Made by a program: the position numbers and the translations under genes. Of a DNA stretch of 10,084 nucleotides, positions 1 to 6,499 are shown one piece after another. A model generated the notes under the pieces. That model was not told the origin of the DNA, did no database searches, and was given only the letters and a program-made list of their open reading frames with translations. The DNA is taken from positions 1 through 10,084 of the forward strand of contig CAVALG010000021.1 in NCBI GenBank assembly GCA_963589585.1, read 5' to 3'. Within the stretch, counting starts at the first letter, position 1. Each line of letters starts with the position of its first letter. This DNA is from CAVALG01 sp963589585. Lineage in GTDB: Bacteria; Bacillota; Clostridia; Oscillospirales; Acutalibacteraceae.

Positions 1-42
1 AAAGGCGGCAATTGCCGCCGCGCTTAAAATTTGGCTTTCCAT
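1..42 (-). CDS. Start of an unidentified gene, truncated by the window edge
   Basis: The minus strand carries ATG at 42-40 followed by 14 open codons to the window edge (MESQILSAAAIAAF). A GGTGAT ribosome-site-like sequence lies 6 nt before the ATG. The gene would begin 50 nt after the terminator hairpin of the ATP synthase operon, so it is probably a separate unit in the same direction. The start is Ala/Ile-rich, which would suit the beginning of a membrane segment or of an alpha helix. The codons SAAAIAA produce a perfect 16-bp palindrome at 4-19. Too little is visible to name a family. A weak promoter candidate (TAAAAT at about 61-66 on the minus strand) has no convincing -35 box. Confidence 0.5.
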   Translation of the reverse strand, partial: MESQILSAAAIAAF

Positions 43-92
43 TTTATCATCACCCACACTATTTTACTCTAAACCGCAGACAAAGCAAATAA

Positions 93-118
93 AGCTCCTG
101 CTGATTTAAGCAGGAGCT
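93..118 (-). terminator. Rho-independent terminator of the atp operon
   Basis: A perfect 10-bp stem (AGCTCCTGCT paired with AGCAGGAGCT) with a 6-nt loop lies 96 nt after the atpC stop. On the minus strand it is followed by TTTATTTG, a short interrupted T-tract. In the plus direction it is followed by GAAAA, so it works only for minus-strand transcripts. The broken T-tract suggests some read-through into the gene starting at 42. The stretch between 119 and 214 holds nothing else convincing. Confidence 0.8.
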
Positions 119-214
119 GAAAATTGATAGTTTATTGATGATGTTGTTTTGCTAAGGATAAATCAAAATCAAAACTTGCGCGGAGCAAGCAAATCATACG
201 AGGTATGGTGTATT

Positions 215-625
215 TTACTGTTCGCTGCTGTTTTTTACGCGCAAACGGGCAATTGCACGCGCCAAAGTCATTTGCGCTGTGTGATATTCGCGTATGCTTT
301 GCTTTTGCAGCATTGCTTCTTTTGCGGCGTCTGCCGCCTGTTTTGCTTTAAGCGCGTCAATATCCTCGGGGCGCTCGGCGCTGTCAACCAGCACAAGCAC
401 CTCATTATTTTCGATTTTAACAAGTCCCGACGATACTGCGGCAATCTTTCTCCCCTCGCCGGGGACGCGATATTCCATTTTACCCGGAACAACGGCACTT
501 ATGGTATTGCAGTGACCTGCCATAATCCCGTACTGACCTTGCAGTGTAGGAACCACAAGGGACTCGCACTGCCCCTCATAAAAAGTATGGGATGCCGCCA
601 AAATGTGCACATTGAAACTGCTCAT
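215..625 (-). CDS. atpC: ATP synthase F1 subunit epsilon
   Basis: This 136-residue protein is the epsilon subunit of the F1 central stalk. It binds gamma and the c-ring and can inhibit ATP hydrolysis through its C-terminal helices. Residues 1-85 form the beta-sandwich domain, with the usual SFNVHILAASHTFYEG start, a GQYGIMAGH motif near residues 30-38 and a VDSAERPEDID segment before the helices. Residues 88-136 are the Ala/Lys/Arg-rich two-helix hairpin, so the regulatory C-terminal part is intact. Length is normal for the family. The ATG at 625 overlaps the atpD stop as ATGA, and GAGG lies 7 nt upstream inside the atpD codons, which fixes the start and implies translational coupling. It is the last gene before the operon terminator. 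Confidence 0.97.
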   Translation of the reverse strand: MSSFNVHILAASHTFYEGQCESLVVPTLQGQYGIMAGHCNTISAVVPGKMEYRVPGEGRKIAAVSSGLVKIENNEVLVLVDSAERPEDIDALKAKQAADAAKEAMLQKQSIREYHTAQMTLARAIARLRVKNSSEQ

Positions 626-2034
626 AAGTTTTCCTCTTTCTTCAGTTCATCGGCACGGCGTTTTACATCGTCTATAGTTCCTACATTATAAAATGCCGCT
701 TCGGGGTATTCGTCCGTTTCGCCGTCAAGAATCATCTTAAATCCGCGAATTGTTTCGCAAAGCGGAACATAAATGCCGGGTATGCCCGTAAATTTTTCGG
801 CAACATGGGTCGGCTGCGCCAAAAAGCGTTGAATTTTTCTTGCGCGCGCAACGACCTGCCTGTCCTGCTCGCTTAATTCATCCATACCGAGAATGGCTAT
901 AATATCCTGCAATTCGTTATATTTTTGCAAAATTTCCTGCACGCGGCGCGCAACGCTGTAATGTTCTTCTCCTACAACATCCGCTTCCAAAATTCTTGAA
1001 GTTGAGGCGAGCGGATCTACCGCAGGGTAAATGCCCTGTTCGGCAATTCGGCGGCTTAAAACCGTTGTGGCATCAAGGTGGGTAAATGTAGTTGCCGGAG
1101 CCGGGTCGGTAAGGTCGTCGGCAGGGACATAAACCGCCTGCACCGAAGTAACCGAGCCGTTTTTGGTTGAAGTAATGCGCTCTTGCAAAGCGCCCATTTC
1201 CTCGGCAAGGGTCGGCTGATAGCCGACGGCGGACGGCATACGCCCGAGCAATGTTGAAACCTCGCTGCCTGCCTGGACAAAACGGAAAATGTTATCAATA
1301 AACAACAGCACATCTTTGCCTGCTACATCTCGGAAATATTCCGCCATAGTAAGCCCCGAAAGCGCCACGCGCATACGCACGCCCGGTGATTCGTTCATTT
1401 GCCCGAACACAAGCGCGGTTTTATCCGAAACGCCGCTTTCGCGCATCTCGTTCCACAAATCGTTGCCCTCACGGCTGCGCTCGCCGACGCCCGTAAACAC
1501 CGAATAGCCGCCGTGTTCCATAGCCACATTATGTATAAGTTCCTGTATCAGCACGGTTTTACCGACGCCTGCACCGCCGAACAAACCGATTTTACCGCCT
1601 TTCGGATAGGGTTCCAAAAGGTCTATGACCTTTATGCCCGTTTCAAGTATTTCCGCCGCAGGGCGCTGCTCGGCAAAGCTCGGTGCTTTACGGTGAATTT
1701 CCCACTTTTCGGTATCCTGCGGCAGGGGTGTTTCGCCGTCTATCGGCTCGCCCAAAACATTAAACATTCTTCCGAGCGTTCTCTCCCCCACGGGGACGGA
1801 AATGCTCTTTCCGTTTGCCGTTACGGTCATACCGCGCGACAGATTTTCGCTTGCGCCCAAAAGGATACAGCGAACCTTGTCTTTCCCGATATGCCCGGCA
1901 ACCTCCATAATGCGTTTTTCACCTTTAACGGTAACGCTCAGTGCCTCTTTGATTTTCGGCAGTTTGCCCTTCGGGAACTCACAGTCTATGACCGGACCCG
2001 AAACCGCTGTTATTTTTCCGTATGTTTCGCTCAC
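622..2034 (-). CDS. atpD: ATP synthase F1 subunit beta (catalytic)
   Basis: This is the catalytic beta subunit, which makes or hydrolyses ATP at the alpha/beta interface. With the start chosen here it has 470 residues, normal for the family. Visible motifs are the P-loop GGAGVGKT at 153-160, the GERSREGND segment whose Glu185 is the catalytic carboxylate, the Walker B strand LLFID at 241-245, and the lever motif near 383-389, which reads DELSEQD rather than the commoner DELSEED/DELSEEE. GTG at 2034 is preferred over the in-frame GTG at 2043: AGGAGG at 2045-2050 is 10 nt from the former but only 1 nt from the latter, and GTG 2034 forms a classic 4-nt GTGA overlap with the atpG stop. Coupled translation with atpG and atpC is likely. 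Confidence 0.98.
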   Translation of the reverse strand: MSETYGKITAVSGPVIDCEFPKGKLPKIKEALSVTVKGEKRIMEVAGHIGKDKVRCILLGASENLSRGMTVTANGKSISVPVGERTLGRMFNVLGEPIDGETPLPQDTEKWEIHRKAPSFAEQRPAAEILETGIKVIDLLEPYPKGGKIGLFGGAGVGKTVLIQELIHNVAMEHGGYSVFTGVGERSREGNDLWNEMRESGVSDKTALVFGQMNESPGVRMRVALSGLTMAEYFRDVAGKDVLLFIDNIFRFVQAGSEVSTLLGRMPSAVGYQPTLAEEMGALQERITSTKNGSVTSVQAVYVPADDLTDPAPATTFTHLDATTVLSRRIAEQGIYPAVDPLASTSRILEADVVGEEHYSVARRVQEILQKYNELQDIIAILGMDELSEQDRQVVARARKIQRFLAQPTHVAEKFTGIPGIYVPLCETIRGFKMILDGETDEYPEAAFYNVGTIDDVKRRADELKKEENL

Positions 2035-2948
2035 AGAGCGCACACCTCCTGCTGTTTTCTTTTGATTTTACGCTTTTGTGCTTTAGCGCCCGAAGATATT
2101 TCGGTAATCTCTCGGGTGATTGCCGCCTGGCGCAGCCTGTTATACTCTACAGAAAGGGAAGAAAGTATCTTGTCGGCGTTTTGCCCCGCGGAATTCATAG
2201 CGGACATACGCGCGTTTTGCTCACTGCAAAAGCTGTCTACAAGCGCGCTGTAAATATACCCAGAAACATAGCTCGGAATAATATTATCAAGCACTTTTTC
2301 TACCGACGGCATAAATTCAAACGGAGTTTTAACCTGCTTTTCGGTTTGATTGGAGGCAAACACCTTTCTGTGAAACGGCAAAAGCCGCTCGGTTTTCGCT
2401 TCTTCGGACATTACGTTTTTCATATCCGTATAAACAACAAATATTTTTTGCACGCGGCCTTTATTGTAAAGTTCAAGCAGGATTTCGCTGATTTCACGGG
2501 CACGCTGCATTGTAGGGTTTTGCGCCGTGTAGAGAAAACTGCGTGCGATTGCTATTTTGCGGCGCATAAAATACTGCCTGCCGTATTCGCCCACGACAAA
2601 GAACATTGTATCGGGGTGCTCGGCCCTTATCTTTTCAGCCTCTTTAAGCACATTTTGGTTATACATTCCGGCAAGCCCTTTATCCGCCGTAATTACAAGG
2701 CAGGCATAAGTGCCGTTAAGCACAGGCTCGCCGTCATCGGGATAAAAATAGCGGCTTTTTACATCTTTAACCGTTCGAAAAATACGCTTTATCTCGCTTT
2801 TCATGGCGTCAAAATACGGCCTTGTTTTATCAAGTTCCGCTTTTGCTTTACGCATTTTGGTTGACGCGATAAGGTACATAGCGTTGGTTATTTTCTGCGT
2901 ATCGCGCACGCTTTTAATGCGGCCTTTAAGTTCTTTTGTATTTGCCAT
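2031..2948 (-). CDS. atpG: ATP synthase F1 subunit gamma
   Basis: This is the gamma subunit, the rotating shaft inside the alpha3beta3 ring. Its N-terminal helix (MANTKELKGRIKSVRDTQKI, then TNAMYLIASTKMRKA) and the ITADKGLAGMYNQNVL segment near residues 87-103 are family signatures. The C-terminal helix ends with EYNRLRQAAITREITEISSGA. At 305 residues it is somewhat longer than the usual 285-290. Much of the excess is a basic tail of about 15 residues after ISSGA (QKRKIKRKQQEVCAL). The codons of that tail contain the AGGAGG ribosome site of atpD, so the extension may have arisen with the gene junction. ATG at 2948 follows the atpA stop by 10 nt, with AAAGG/TAAGG sites upstream. Confidence 0.97.
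   Translation of the reverse strand: MANTKELKGRIKSVRDTQKITNAMYLIASTKMRKAKAELDKTRPYFDAMKSEIKRIFRTVKDVKSRYFYPDDGEPVLNGTYACLVITADKGLAGMYNQNVLKEAEKIRAEHPDTMFFVVGEYGRQYFMRRKIAIARSFLYTAQNPTMQRAREISEILLELYNKGRVQKIFVVYTDMKNVMSEEAKTERLLPFHRKVFASNQTEKQVKTPFEFMPSVEKVLDNIIPSYVSGYIYSALVDSFCSEQNARMSAMNSAGQNADKILSSLSVEYNRLRQAAITREITEISSGAKAQKRKIKRKQQEVCAL
2045..2050 (-). promoter_or_regulatory. Ribosome binding site that decides the atpD start
   Basis: AGGAGG on the minus strand lies inside the last codons of atpG (the Gln-Glu-Val of its tail). It is 10 nt from GTG 2034 and only 1 nt from GTG 2043, which favours the downstream start that overlaps the atpG stop. Confidence 0.75.
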
Positions 2949-2958
2949 ATCTAACGCC

Positions 2959-4734
2959 TTACCTTTCGGCTTCGCTTACGAATTTTTTTGCAAACTCAAG
3001 TATCGCCTTGCGGTCGCTGTCATCGGTTTGACCCGTGCGGTCGATTTTTTCGCAAATATCGGGAATTTGAGTTTCCGCCGCGTCAAGCATATTACGGCTG
3101 ACAGACGGTATTTCATCTGTTTTAACATCGGTAAAGATATGACCGAGCGCCGCCGTAAGCAAAATTACCTGTTCGTGCTGACTGTAGGGGTGATACTGCT
3201 GCTGGCGCAGCAGCCGCATAAGCCCCTGACCGTAACGCAGCTGCCGCTTTGTCATTTCGTCAAGGTCGCTTGAAAACTGCATAAACACTTCCATTTCACG
3301 GTATTGGGCAAGGTCAAGGCGGATAGCGCCTGCTGCTTTTTTCATAGCCTTTGTCTGCGCCGCGCCGCCGACACGCGAAACCGAAAGCCCGACATTAACG
3401 GCAGGCCGCTGACCTGCGTGGAACAAATCACTTTCCAAAAAAATCTGCCCGTCGGTTATGGAAATAATATTAGTAGGAATATATGCCGAGACATCGCCTG
3501 CCTGCGTTTCAACAATCGGCAAAGCCGTCATACTTCCGCCGCCGAGGTCATCCGACAAATGGGCCGAGCGCTCCAAAAGTCTTGAATGAAGATAGAACAC
3601 ATCGCCCGGATACGCTTCACGCCCCGGTGAACGCTCCAAAAGCAGGCTCAATGTTCGGTAAGCGATTGCGTGTTTTGAAAGGTCATCATACACAATAAGT
3701 ACATCCCTGCCCTTGTGCATAAAATATTCGCCCATGGCGCAGCCTGCATACGGAGCAATATATTGCAGCGTTGCCGAATCGCTTGCCGTGGCGGCTACAA
3801 CCGCAGTATAGTCAAGTGCGCCGTGACGGCGCAGAGTTTCGGTAAGCTGAGCCACCGAAGACGCCTTTTGACCGATAGCAACATAAATGCAAACCGTATT
3901 TTTGCCTTTTTGGTTAAGTATAGTGTCAAGCGCAATGGCGGTTTTACCCGTTTGGCGGTCGCCGATTATGAGTTCACGCTGTCCGCGGCCTATCGGGAAC
4001 ATAGAATCGATTGCAAGAAGCCCCGTTTCCATAGGTTTATTTACGGGTTGGCGCTCTATTATGCCGGGGGCAGGTTTTTCAATGGGGTAATAGTCCTCGG
4101 CAACGATTTCGCCCTCATCGTCGATAGGCTGGCCCAATGCGTCCACAACACGCCCCAAAAAGGCACTGCCTACCGGTATACCTGCGGTCTTTTTGGTGCG
4201 GCGTACGGTGCTGCCCTCAACAATTTCGCTTTCATCACCGAAAACCACGCAGCCGACTTCAGTATCCTGCAAATCGAGTATCATTCCCTTAATACCGCAT
4301 TCAAACAACACGATTTCGCCGTATTCCGCTTCACCGAGTCCGCTGAGCGTTGCAATACCGTCGCCCACGGTTAAAACCGTACCGACTTCATCGGCGTGCG
4401 GAACAGGTTCAAAATCCTCAACCGCCTGCCGTATAAGCGGCATAACATCGCTGCGCCCCTGTATCGCCTCGGTAATTTTTTCTTTAAGCAGGCGGCTCTT
4501 ACCTTCGGGACTCCAATCGTATATTTCGTCCAAGCTCCATTTGTAAACGGCGGTTCCGAGTCCTATACGGAAACCGTCTTTAACCGCTGTGTCCCGTTTC
4601 CATACAAGTTCAACCGATTTACCGCACTTTTTTTCAAGATAACGGCAAAGCCTTTCCTTTTGTTCCGCTGTAGGCTCTTTGGCGCTGTAAAGGTAGGCGC
4701 AGACCTCTATTTTTCTGATTTCGCGGTCGGTCAT
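2959..4734 (-). CDS. atpA: ATP synthase F1 subunit alpha with N-terminal delta-like C-terminal domain
   Basis: Residues from about 95 to 591 are a normal alpha subunit: EVGTVLTVGDGIA at 116-128, P-loop GDRQTGKT at 258-265, SPGREAYPGD at 369-378, and SVSRVGG at 451-457 with arginine finger Arg454. The P-loop sits about 89 residues later than in E. coli alpha, so an extension of about 90 residues precedes it. That extension reads like the C-terminal domain of delta/OSCP: a first strand (EVCAYLYSA), PTAEQKERLCRYLEKKCGK at 21-39, VELVWKRD at 41-48, then a glycine-containing strand pair (GFRIGLG) and a closing helix. The usual delta N-terminal domain is absent, and no atpH lies between atpF and atpA. 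ATG at 4734 has AGGAGG 8 nt upstream and starts 3 nt after the atpF stop, so the extension is translated. The alpha identity is certain; the delta assignment is by eye. Confidence 0.96.
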   Translation of the reverse strand: MTDREIRKIEVCAYLYSAKEPTAEQKERLCRYLEKKCGKSVELVWKRDTAVKDGFRIGLGTAVYKWSLDEIYDWSPEGKSRLLKEKITEAIQGRSDVMPLIRQAVEDFEPVPHADEVGTVLTVGDGIATLSGLGEAEYGEIVLFECGIKGMILDLQDTEVGCVVFGDESEIVEGSTVRRTKKTAGIPVGSAFLGRVVDALGQPIDDEGEIVAEDYYPIEKPAPGIIERQPVNKPMETGLLAIDSMFPIGRGQRELIIGDRQTGKTAIALDTILNQKGKNTVCIYVAIGQKASSVAQLTETLRRHGALDYTAVVAATASDSATLQYIAPYAGCAMGEYFMHKGRDVLIVYDDLSKHAIAYRTLSLLLERSPGREAYPGDVFYLHSRLLERSAHLSDDLGGGSMTALPIVETQAGDVSAYIPTNIISITDGQIFLESDLFHAGQRPAVNVGLSVSRVGGAAQTKAMKKAAGAIRLDLAQYREMEVFMQFSSDLDEMTKRQLRYGQGLMRLLRQQQYHPYSQHEQVILLTAALGHIFTDVKTDEIPSVSRNMLDAAETQIPDICEKIDRTGQTDDSDRKAILEFAKKFVSEAER

Positions 4735-4737
4735 AGG

Positions 4738-5220
4738 TCAGTCCTCCTTTTCGGCTCTGTCAAGAAAATCGTCAAACGGGTCGGCGTTTTGGGAAACAAG
4801 CGCCTTATCAATTGCGGCAGAAACCATCGCCCCGATTTCGGAATTTGCTTTTGCAAAGATTTTTTCTTTTTCAGTCTGCGCTTCCGTTTGCGCTTTTAAA
4901 ATTATTTGCTGCCTTTGAGCTTTTGCGTCCTCTATATATTCGTTCGCAGCCTCTTTGGCGGAGTCCATTGCCTTTCTTTTCATCTCGGCAATTTCGGCCT
5001 CTGCGGTTTTCAGATTTTCGGCATACTGCATCTTTTCCTTTTCGGCAGCCGCCCTGTCCGCATTTGCTTTTTCCTCTGCTTCGGCATAATAGGATTTGCG
5101 TTTTTCCATAAAGGTCTTTACGGGTTTGTAAAGCAGTAAATAAAGGCCGCCTGCAAGTATAATAAAATTAAACAGATGCAGAAGTATTTGCTGCCAATCT
5201 ATATTTAACGGTACACCCAT
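4738..5220 (-). CDS. atpF: ATP synthase Fo subunit b (peripheral stalk)
   Basis: This 160-residue protein is the b subunit, which links Fo to the top of F1 in the stator. It has one N-terminal membrane helix (about residues 9-30, NIDWQQILLHLFNFIILAGG then LYLLLY), the usual KPV turn, and a long Ala/Lys/Glu-rich coiled coil (about 35-140). It ends in an acidic tail, DPFDDFLDRAEKED. Length is normal and nothing resembling delta is fused to it, unlike the mycobacterial b-delta protein. ATG 5220 is preferred over the upstream in-frame TTG at 5244. GGGGGG preceded by AA lies 7 nt before the ATG, and the TTG form would overlap the atpE end without a ribosome site. Its natural partner at the F1 end would be the delta-like domain now attached to alpha. 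Confidence 0.95.
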   Translation of the reverse strand: MGVPLNIDWQQILLHLFNFIILAGGLYLLLYKPVKTFMEKRKSYYAEAEEKANADRAAAEKEKMQYAENLKTAEAEIAEMKRKAMDSAKEAANEYIEDAKAQRQQIILKAQTEAQTEKEKIFAKANSEIGAMVSAAIDKALVSQNADPFDDFLDRAEKED

Positions 5221-5227
5221 TGCTGTA

Positions 5228-5235
5228 CCCCCCTT
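5228..5235 (-). promoter_or_regulatory. Ribosome binding site that decides the atpF start
   Basis: AAGGGGGG on the minus strand, partly formed by the atpE stop codon TAA, is 7 nt upstream of ATG 5220. It supports the 160-residue b subunit over the longer TTG-initiated reading. Confidence 0.7.
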
Positions 5236-5605
5236 ACAGGACAAAGATAATTAAGATAGCGATAATAAGCGCGTAAATGATAGCCGTTTCGATAAATACA
5301 AGTCCGAGCATTAAACTTGTACGGATGCTGCCTGCGGCTTCGGGCTGGCGTGAAATGCCCTCTGAAGATTTTGCAATGGCAATACCCATACCTACTGCGG
5401 CGGCAGCGGCGGCAATTCCTACGCAAACCGCAGCGGCAACCGCCTTGTTGCCCGTAGTGTTATCAACCGTTTGCACCGCTTCAGCAGAAGTTTGTTCGGC
5501 AGCCGACGCATCGGACGACGCTGCAAATGCGGTAAAACTGCAAAATGTGCAGATAAGCACGGCAAGAATACCCATAGCAATGATTTTTTTAGTTGTCTTT
5601 TTCAT
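5234..5605 (-). CDS. atpE: ATP synthase Fo subunit c with signal peptide
   Basis: This is the rotor-ring c subunit. The hairpin core is plain: helix 1 at about 55-79, loop RQPE at 86-89, and helix 2 at about 96-122 with ion-binding Glu106. At 123 residues it is much longer than the usual 70-90. Residues 1-28 form a typical Sec signal peptide: basic MKKTTKK, a hydrophobic stretch at 8-24, and an AFA-A cleavage site after residue 28. A polar Ser/Thr/Asp/Glu linker (29-54) follows. The c-subunit N-terminus faces outward, so cleavage fits the topology. The ATG at 5605 has GGAGG 8 nt upstream, so the long form is the one translated. The glycine motif of helix 1 reads AxAxAxGxG (66-74), and Met73 sits where Na+-type c subunits have Gln. 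Proton use seems more likely but is not settled. Confidence 0.96.
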   Translation of the reverse strand: MKKTTKKIIAMGILAVLICTFCSFTAFAASSDASAAEQTSAEAVQTVDNTTGNKAVAAAVCVGIAAAAAAVGMGIAIAKSSEGISRQPEAAGSIRTSLMLGLVFIETAIIYALIIAILIIFVL

Positions 5606-5624
5606 AATTCATTCCTCCGTAAAA

Positions 5625-6443
5625 TTATTTATTCTTAATTTTCTTTTTTGACGGTTCTGTAACTTCGCCGTAAAACAACGCCGTGAGCATTGTTAAAACA
5701 TAGGTTTGTATAAGCGCATGCAGCAGTGTGAACATCACGCCCACGGCAACAGGCAAAACAAAACTGAGATTTATGTAATAATAAACAAGTTCGGTAACGA
5801 GCAGACCGCTGAGCAAAGCGCCGAACAGACGGAAACTCATTGAGATAGGCAAAGAAAAATCTTTTAATGTAAGCCCTACTCCTTTTATACCGTTGCCTGC
5901 AATGCCGCCCGACATAATAACAAGGTAAGAAAGGCAGCCGAGCGCAATAGCGGCGTTAATATCCGAAAGCGGCACAGGCAGCGTTACCGATATGCCGCCG
6001 ACCGTAACCGCCTGAAGCCCGAAAAGTTCAAACAAAGTGCCGATAAATATGTACACGCCTGCGGCAAATACATATCCGCCCAAAAAAGTGTTGCGACGCG
6101 GGCTGTTGGTTTTTGCAAGGTTATCGAAAAATCCCACAAGTTCTTCAAGCAGCAGTTGAAATTTGCCCGGAACCCTTTTAAAACGCGGTATGACGAATAT
6201 TCTTACAATTGCCGCAAAAAGCAACAGAATACCCGAAACCGTTAAGGCGGAAATGAACGCCGGGTTTACGCTTTTAATCCCCAAAAAATCAATTTTATTA
6301 TCACCGTGTAATACGGCGTCGCGCATAACCGATTTTATGGATTCCTTATCGCCTCCGCCGCCTGTTAAAAATGCCGCGATAAGGGTGAACAGCAGTAACG
6401 CTGTCCAAATAATGATGAATACTGCGCGTTTGCGTTTGGTCAT
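5625..6443 (-). CDS. atpB: ATP synthase Fo subunit a
   Basis: This is the a subunit, which provides the two half-channels for ion passage next to the c-ring. It has 272 residues with about five to six membrane helices, starting with a hydrophobic segment at 8-27. The essential arginine is Arg205 in SMSFRLFGALLSG, and Gln246 in LIQTYVLTMLTALFYGEVTE matches the conserved Gln252 of E. coli. The position after RLFG is Ala209, where Asn is strongly conserved in most a subunits. A Lys-rich tail (SKKKIKNK) closes the protein. ATG 6443 is preferred because GGAGG lies 9 nt upstream, while a longer reading to 6554 would run over the DUF1275 gene. The atpE start follows after a 19-nt gap. Confidence 0.96.
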   Translation of the reverse strand: MTKRKRAVFIIIWTALLLFTLIAAFLTGGGGDKESIKSVMRDAVLHGDNKIDFLGIKSVNPAFISALTVSGILLLFAAIVRIFVIPRFKRVPGKFQLLLEELVGFFDNLAKTNSPRRNTFLGGYVFAAGVYIFIGTLFELFGLQAVTVGGISVTLPVPLSDINAAIALGCLSYLVIMSGGIAGNGIKGVGLTLKDFSLPISMSFRLFGALLSGLLVTELVYYYINLSFVLPVAVGVMFTLLHALIQTYVLTMLTALFYGEVTEPSKKKIKNK

Positions 6444-6499
6444 ATGCACATTCCTCCCTTTGAGTACCTGCCGATACCGCAAACTGGTTCGTCCCGATT

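Noticed and set aside
4..19. Perfect palindrome GGCGGCAATTGCCGCC as a regulatory site or terminator
   Set aside because: It is fully explained by alanine-rich codons of the partial gene starting at 42, and has no T-tract.
119..214. Short minus-strand ORF (MICLLRASFDFDLSLAKQHH) between atpC and the terminator
   Set aside because: It has no ribosome site, no homology I recognise, and is about 20 codons long; chance is the simpler reading.
149..691. Plus-strand open frame of 180 codons opposite atpC and the atp 3' region
   Set aside because: It is a shadow of atpC and atpD with no ribosome site and no recognisable protein features.
1399..2864. Two long plus-strand open frames of 284 and 280 codons opposite atpD and atpG
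   Set aside because: They are antisense to clearly conserved ATP synthase genes, are rich in Cys, Phe, Arg and His in a way typical of reverse-frame readings, and lack ribosome sites.
4740..5220. Fusion of a delta domain to subunit b, as in mycobacteria
   Set aside because: The b protein is 160 residues, all accounted for by the membrane helix and coiled coil; the delta-like part is on alpha.
6444..6499. Promoter between the DUF1275 gene and atpB
   Set aside because: No -35/-10 pair with acceptable spacing was found in the 56 nt; a weak one inside the DUF1275 gene cannot be excluded.
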